From Phenylobacterium sp. (lineage in GTDB: Bacteria > Pseudomonadota > Alphaproteobacteria > Caulobacterales > Caulobacteraceae): a stretch of 38,656 bases of DNA. The notes beneath the pieces were generated by a model. It was not told the DNA's origin, made no database searches, and saw only the letters and a list, made by a program, of their open reading frames with translations. The translations under genes and the position numbers were made by a program. The DNA lies in assembly GCF_030645195.1 (NCBI RefSeq), contig NZ_JAUSLW010000047.1, positions 1-38,656 on the forward strand, written 5' to 3'. Of the stretch, positions 37,363-38,656 are shown piece after piece. Position 1 is the first letter of the stretch, and every line of letters starts with the position of its first letter.

Positions 37363-38031
37363 CTACCCGTTCCGGGCCCTGGTGTCCGCGCCGCGGAACC
37401 AAACAACATCCTCACCGCGCTCTGCAACAAAGTCCCAGAAATCAACAGCGGCGCGCCCTAGCCGGTCGAGGTCAGCAGTGATGATCTTGAGGTGGAAATC
37501 GAGGAGTTCTGGATCAGTTTCCACGAAATAGGCCATGGACCCAGGAGGATCATCGGCGAAGAACTGGGGGAACTCCTGGAACAGTCGCGCGACCGATTTA
37601 CCCGCCCCATGTCGCAGCGCGTTGCCCAGCAAGACTAAGCAGTCGAGGTCGCGTGCGCCGGGCAGGTCCGCGAAGTCGAACCCCCGCACGCTTGCGAAAC
37701 GGCGCTTGAGCGAGTCCCAGGGCTCCGCACGTATGGCCCTGTTCCCCTGTTCGCCGTCCGCGTGAAAGGCGCAGTCGTATAGCCATGAGCGGAACGCCTT
37801 CTCGAAGGTTGAGCCCAACGCGATGACAAGGCTTTCGCGCATAGTGGCGAGCACCGTTTGAGGCACATGGAATTGTTCCGGATCGAAAGTGATCTGCGCG
37901 CTGTCAATCGGCGGCAGCGCCGCTTCCAACGCGGGAAGAACAATCTCGTTGATGGACCGCACGAGGTCCCGAGCATCGAGGCCGTTCCGGAGGGCCGCGT
38001 AGTCTCCCTCCATTGGCGTCCACTGGCCCAT
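37363..38031 (-). CDS. HEPN-like all-alpha protein, function unknown
   Basis: 222 residues, predicted largely helical, no membrane segment or signal. The run LVLLGNALRHGAGKSVARLF (R140, H141) looks like the conserved helix of HEPN-like proteins where an N/R-xx-H core often carries RNase or nucleotidyl-binding activity; the exact R-x4-6-H RNase motif is not clearly met. A helix with FEKAFRSWLYDCAF precedes it. GGAGG lies seven bases before ATG 38031, a clear start. Composition and the flanking repeats suggest accessory DNA. It could be a defence or stress component paired with the two-TM gene, but that is only inference from arrangement. Confidence 0.65.
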   Translation of the reverse strand: MGQWTPMEGDYAALRNGLDARDLVRSINEIVLPALEAALPPIDSAQITFDPEQFHVPQTVLATMRESLVIALGSTFEKAFRSWLYDCAFHADGEQGNRAIRAEPWDSLKRRFASVRGFDFADLPGARDLDCLVLLGNALRHGAGKSVARLFQEFPQFFADDPPGSMAYFVETDPELLDFHLKIITADLDRLGRAAVDFWDFVAERGEDVVWFRGADTRARNG

Positions 38032-38092
38032 TGTCACCCTCCGCTCATCGCACAGTGTGCCTGATCGGGGGAGCCCTGGCAGCGGGAACTAC

Positions 38093-38114
38093 GGGGACGG
38101 GAGCACCATTCCCC
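38093..38114. repeat. GGGGACAGGAGCA-type hairpin, copy 2
   Basis: GGGGACGGGAGCACCATTCCCC, 22 bases, same orientation as copy 1, one change from the GGGGACAGGAGCA core. It lies 62 bases upstream of the HEPN-like gene start. Confidence 0.7.
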
Positions 38115-38210
38115 AGGCGGCAGGAGCTCCGGTCGGCTTTCCGGCCCGGTCGAGGGCTTCTAAGGCCGTCCCGGGCGCGATCGCGCGGCGGACTTTGGGG
38201 CGGCCGCTCC

Positions 38211-38241
38211 ATTCGGGGGAATGATGCTCCTGTCCCCGAAT
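38211..38241. repeat. GGGGACAGGAGCA-type hairpin, copy 3 (inverted)
   Basis: ATTCGGGG (38211-38218) and CCCCGAAT (38234-38241) enclose GAATGATGCTCCTGT, which on the other strand reads GGGGACAGGAGCATCATTCC. Confidence 0.7.
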
Positions 38242-38295
38242 AGACCTCCGCCCCGATCCAGGTCGCACGACGCTGCTGCGCGCCCCGTTCGTGAG

Positions 38296-38373
38296 GTTCG
38301 TGTGGTTCGTGGTTCAACTTTTAGGACCGTGCCGTCGCTGGCGCCTATCGGACGGTCCACGAACCACACGAAC
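38296..38373. repeat. 17-bp inverted repeat with GTTCGTG units
   Basis: GTTCGTGTGGTTCGTGG (38296-38312) and its exact complement CCACGAACCACACGAAC (38357-38373), 44 bases apart. The arms are themselves built of TTCGTG repeats. No gene lies inside. Confidence 0.85.
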
Positions 38374-38392
38374 AAGGCTGCCGAATCTCGAC

Positions 38393-38442
38393 GGGGCCCC
38401 CCAAACCGCGCTTCGCGCTGGGGGAGGATCTGAAGGGCCCCC
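38393..38442. repeat. Short intergenic repeat, GGGGCCCCCC type
   Basis: GGGGCCCCCC, then CGCGCTTCGCGCTGGGGGAGG, then GGGCCCCCT. It resembles half of the modules at 3480-3605 and 25735-25885. Confidence 0.5.
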
Positions 38443-38646
38443 TCAGACCGGCGACTTCTCCAGCACCTTCACGGTCTGCTGCATGATCCGGCGGCCCCAG
38501 CTGGAGAGGTCGTCACGGGCCAGCTTGGCGCGGGCCGCCTCCAGGGCGCTCTCGCCATGGCGGCGCCGAAGCATCTGAGCTTCCTCGAGCGCCTCCTGGT
38601 TGAGTCGCTGCCAACGTCTGTAAAGGCGCACCGGGTTAACGATCAT
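38443..38646 (-). CDS. Small basic helical protein, unknown
   Basis: 67 residues, ATG at 38646, ten bases from the window edge. Highly charged and helical: PVRLYRRWQRLNQEALEEAQMLRRRHG, then ALEAARAKLARDDLSSWGRRIMQQTVKVLEK. No signal peptide or TM. I cannot name a family, but the composition and codon use are like a real gene, and no better frame overlaps it. Any SD lies partly beyond the readable edge. Confidence 0.55.
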   Translation of the reverse strand: MIVNPVRLYRRWQRLNQEALEEAQMLRRRHGESALEAARAKLARDDLSSWGRRIMQQTVKVLEKSPV

Positions 38647-38656
38647 GGCGACCCCC

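Noticed and set aside
38045..38317. Minus-strand frame with HEPHEPHE-type repeats
   Set aside because: It is a translation of the GTTCGTG nucleotide repeat and neighbouring hairpins, without an SD or domain.

Overview
The window is GC-rich DNA, coded almost wall to wall, from an alphaproteobacterium. The gene set and order (acnA, a Bax-inhibitor-1 family gene, mdh, sucCDAB, lpd, xerC with DUF484, priA, COQ9, rpsU, ftsH), together with DUF2794, DUF1223 and GANTC-type sites, point to Caulobacteraceae, Caulobacter or Phenylobacterium-like. The genus is an inference. No tRNA, rRNA, CRISPR array, prophage or intact IS was seen.

Layout. (1) 1-6190: 3' end of aconitase, then small housekeeping and conserved-unknown genes: DUF1223, DUF2794, a BI-1 membrane protein, ThpR, DUF2237, a CitE-like CoA lyase, a secreted proline-rich protein and a HIT protein. 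(2) 6331-19611: the TCA block. mdh is separated from sucC-sucD-sucA-sucB by about 3 kb of unrelated genes (LprI-like, GNAT, LytTR, DUF2306), and sucB is separated from lpd by a compact VapBC toxin-antitoxin module. Together the block encodes succinyl-CoA synthetase, the three subunits of 2-oxoglutarate dehydrogenase, and malate dehydrogenase. (3) 19696-25084: a histidine phosphatase, then xerC/DUF484 and a transaldolase-like FSA on the minus strand, then priA with a degenerate zinc region. (4) 25178-32904: an orphan Tdi1-like protein, a DHA2 exporter, TerC, a secreted CHAP peptidase, a CorA transporter, a pentapeptide-repeat protein and a dienoyl-CoA isomerase-like crotonase. (5) 33074-36260: COQ9, ribosomal protein S21 and FtsH. 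(6) 36300-38656: a less GC-rich accessory stretch with two unrecognised minus-strand genes (one two-TM, one HEPN-like). It is flanked by copies of a GGGGACAGGAGCA-type hairpin repeat, followed by other inverted repeats and a small conserved-looking gene.

The most interesting signals are: rpsU apparently starting at CTG behind a well-placed Shine-Dalgarno; the vapBC operator palindrome ending on an in-frame ATG, with a better-supported GTG start 12 bases downstream; PriA missing three of the four cysteines of its inner zinc site; a long hairpin between sucD and sucA; two inverted repeats nested inside a third in front of priA; and the repeat-bounded HEPN-like/2TM pair. No clearly new multi-gene system is proven. 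The last pair is the best candidate.
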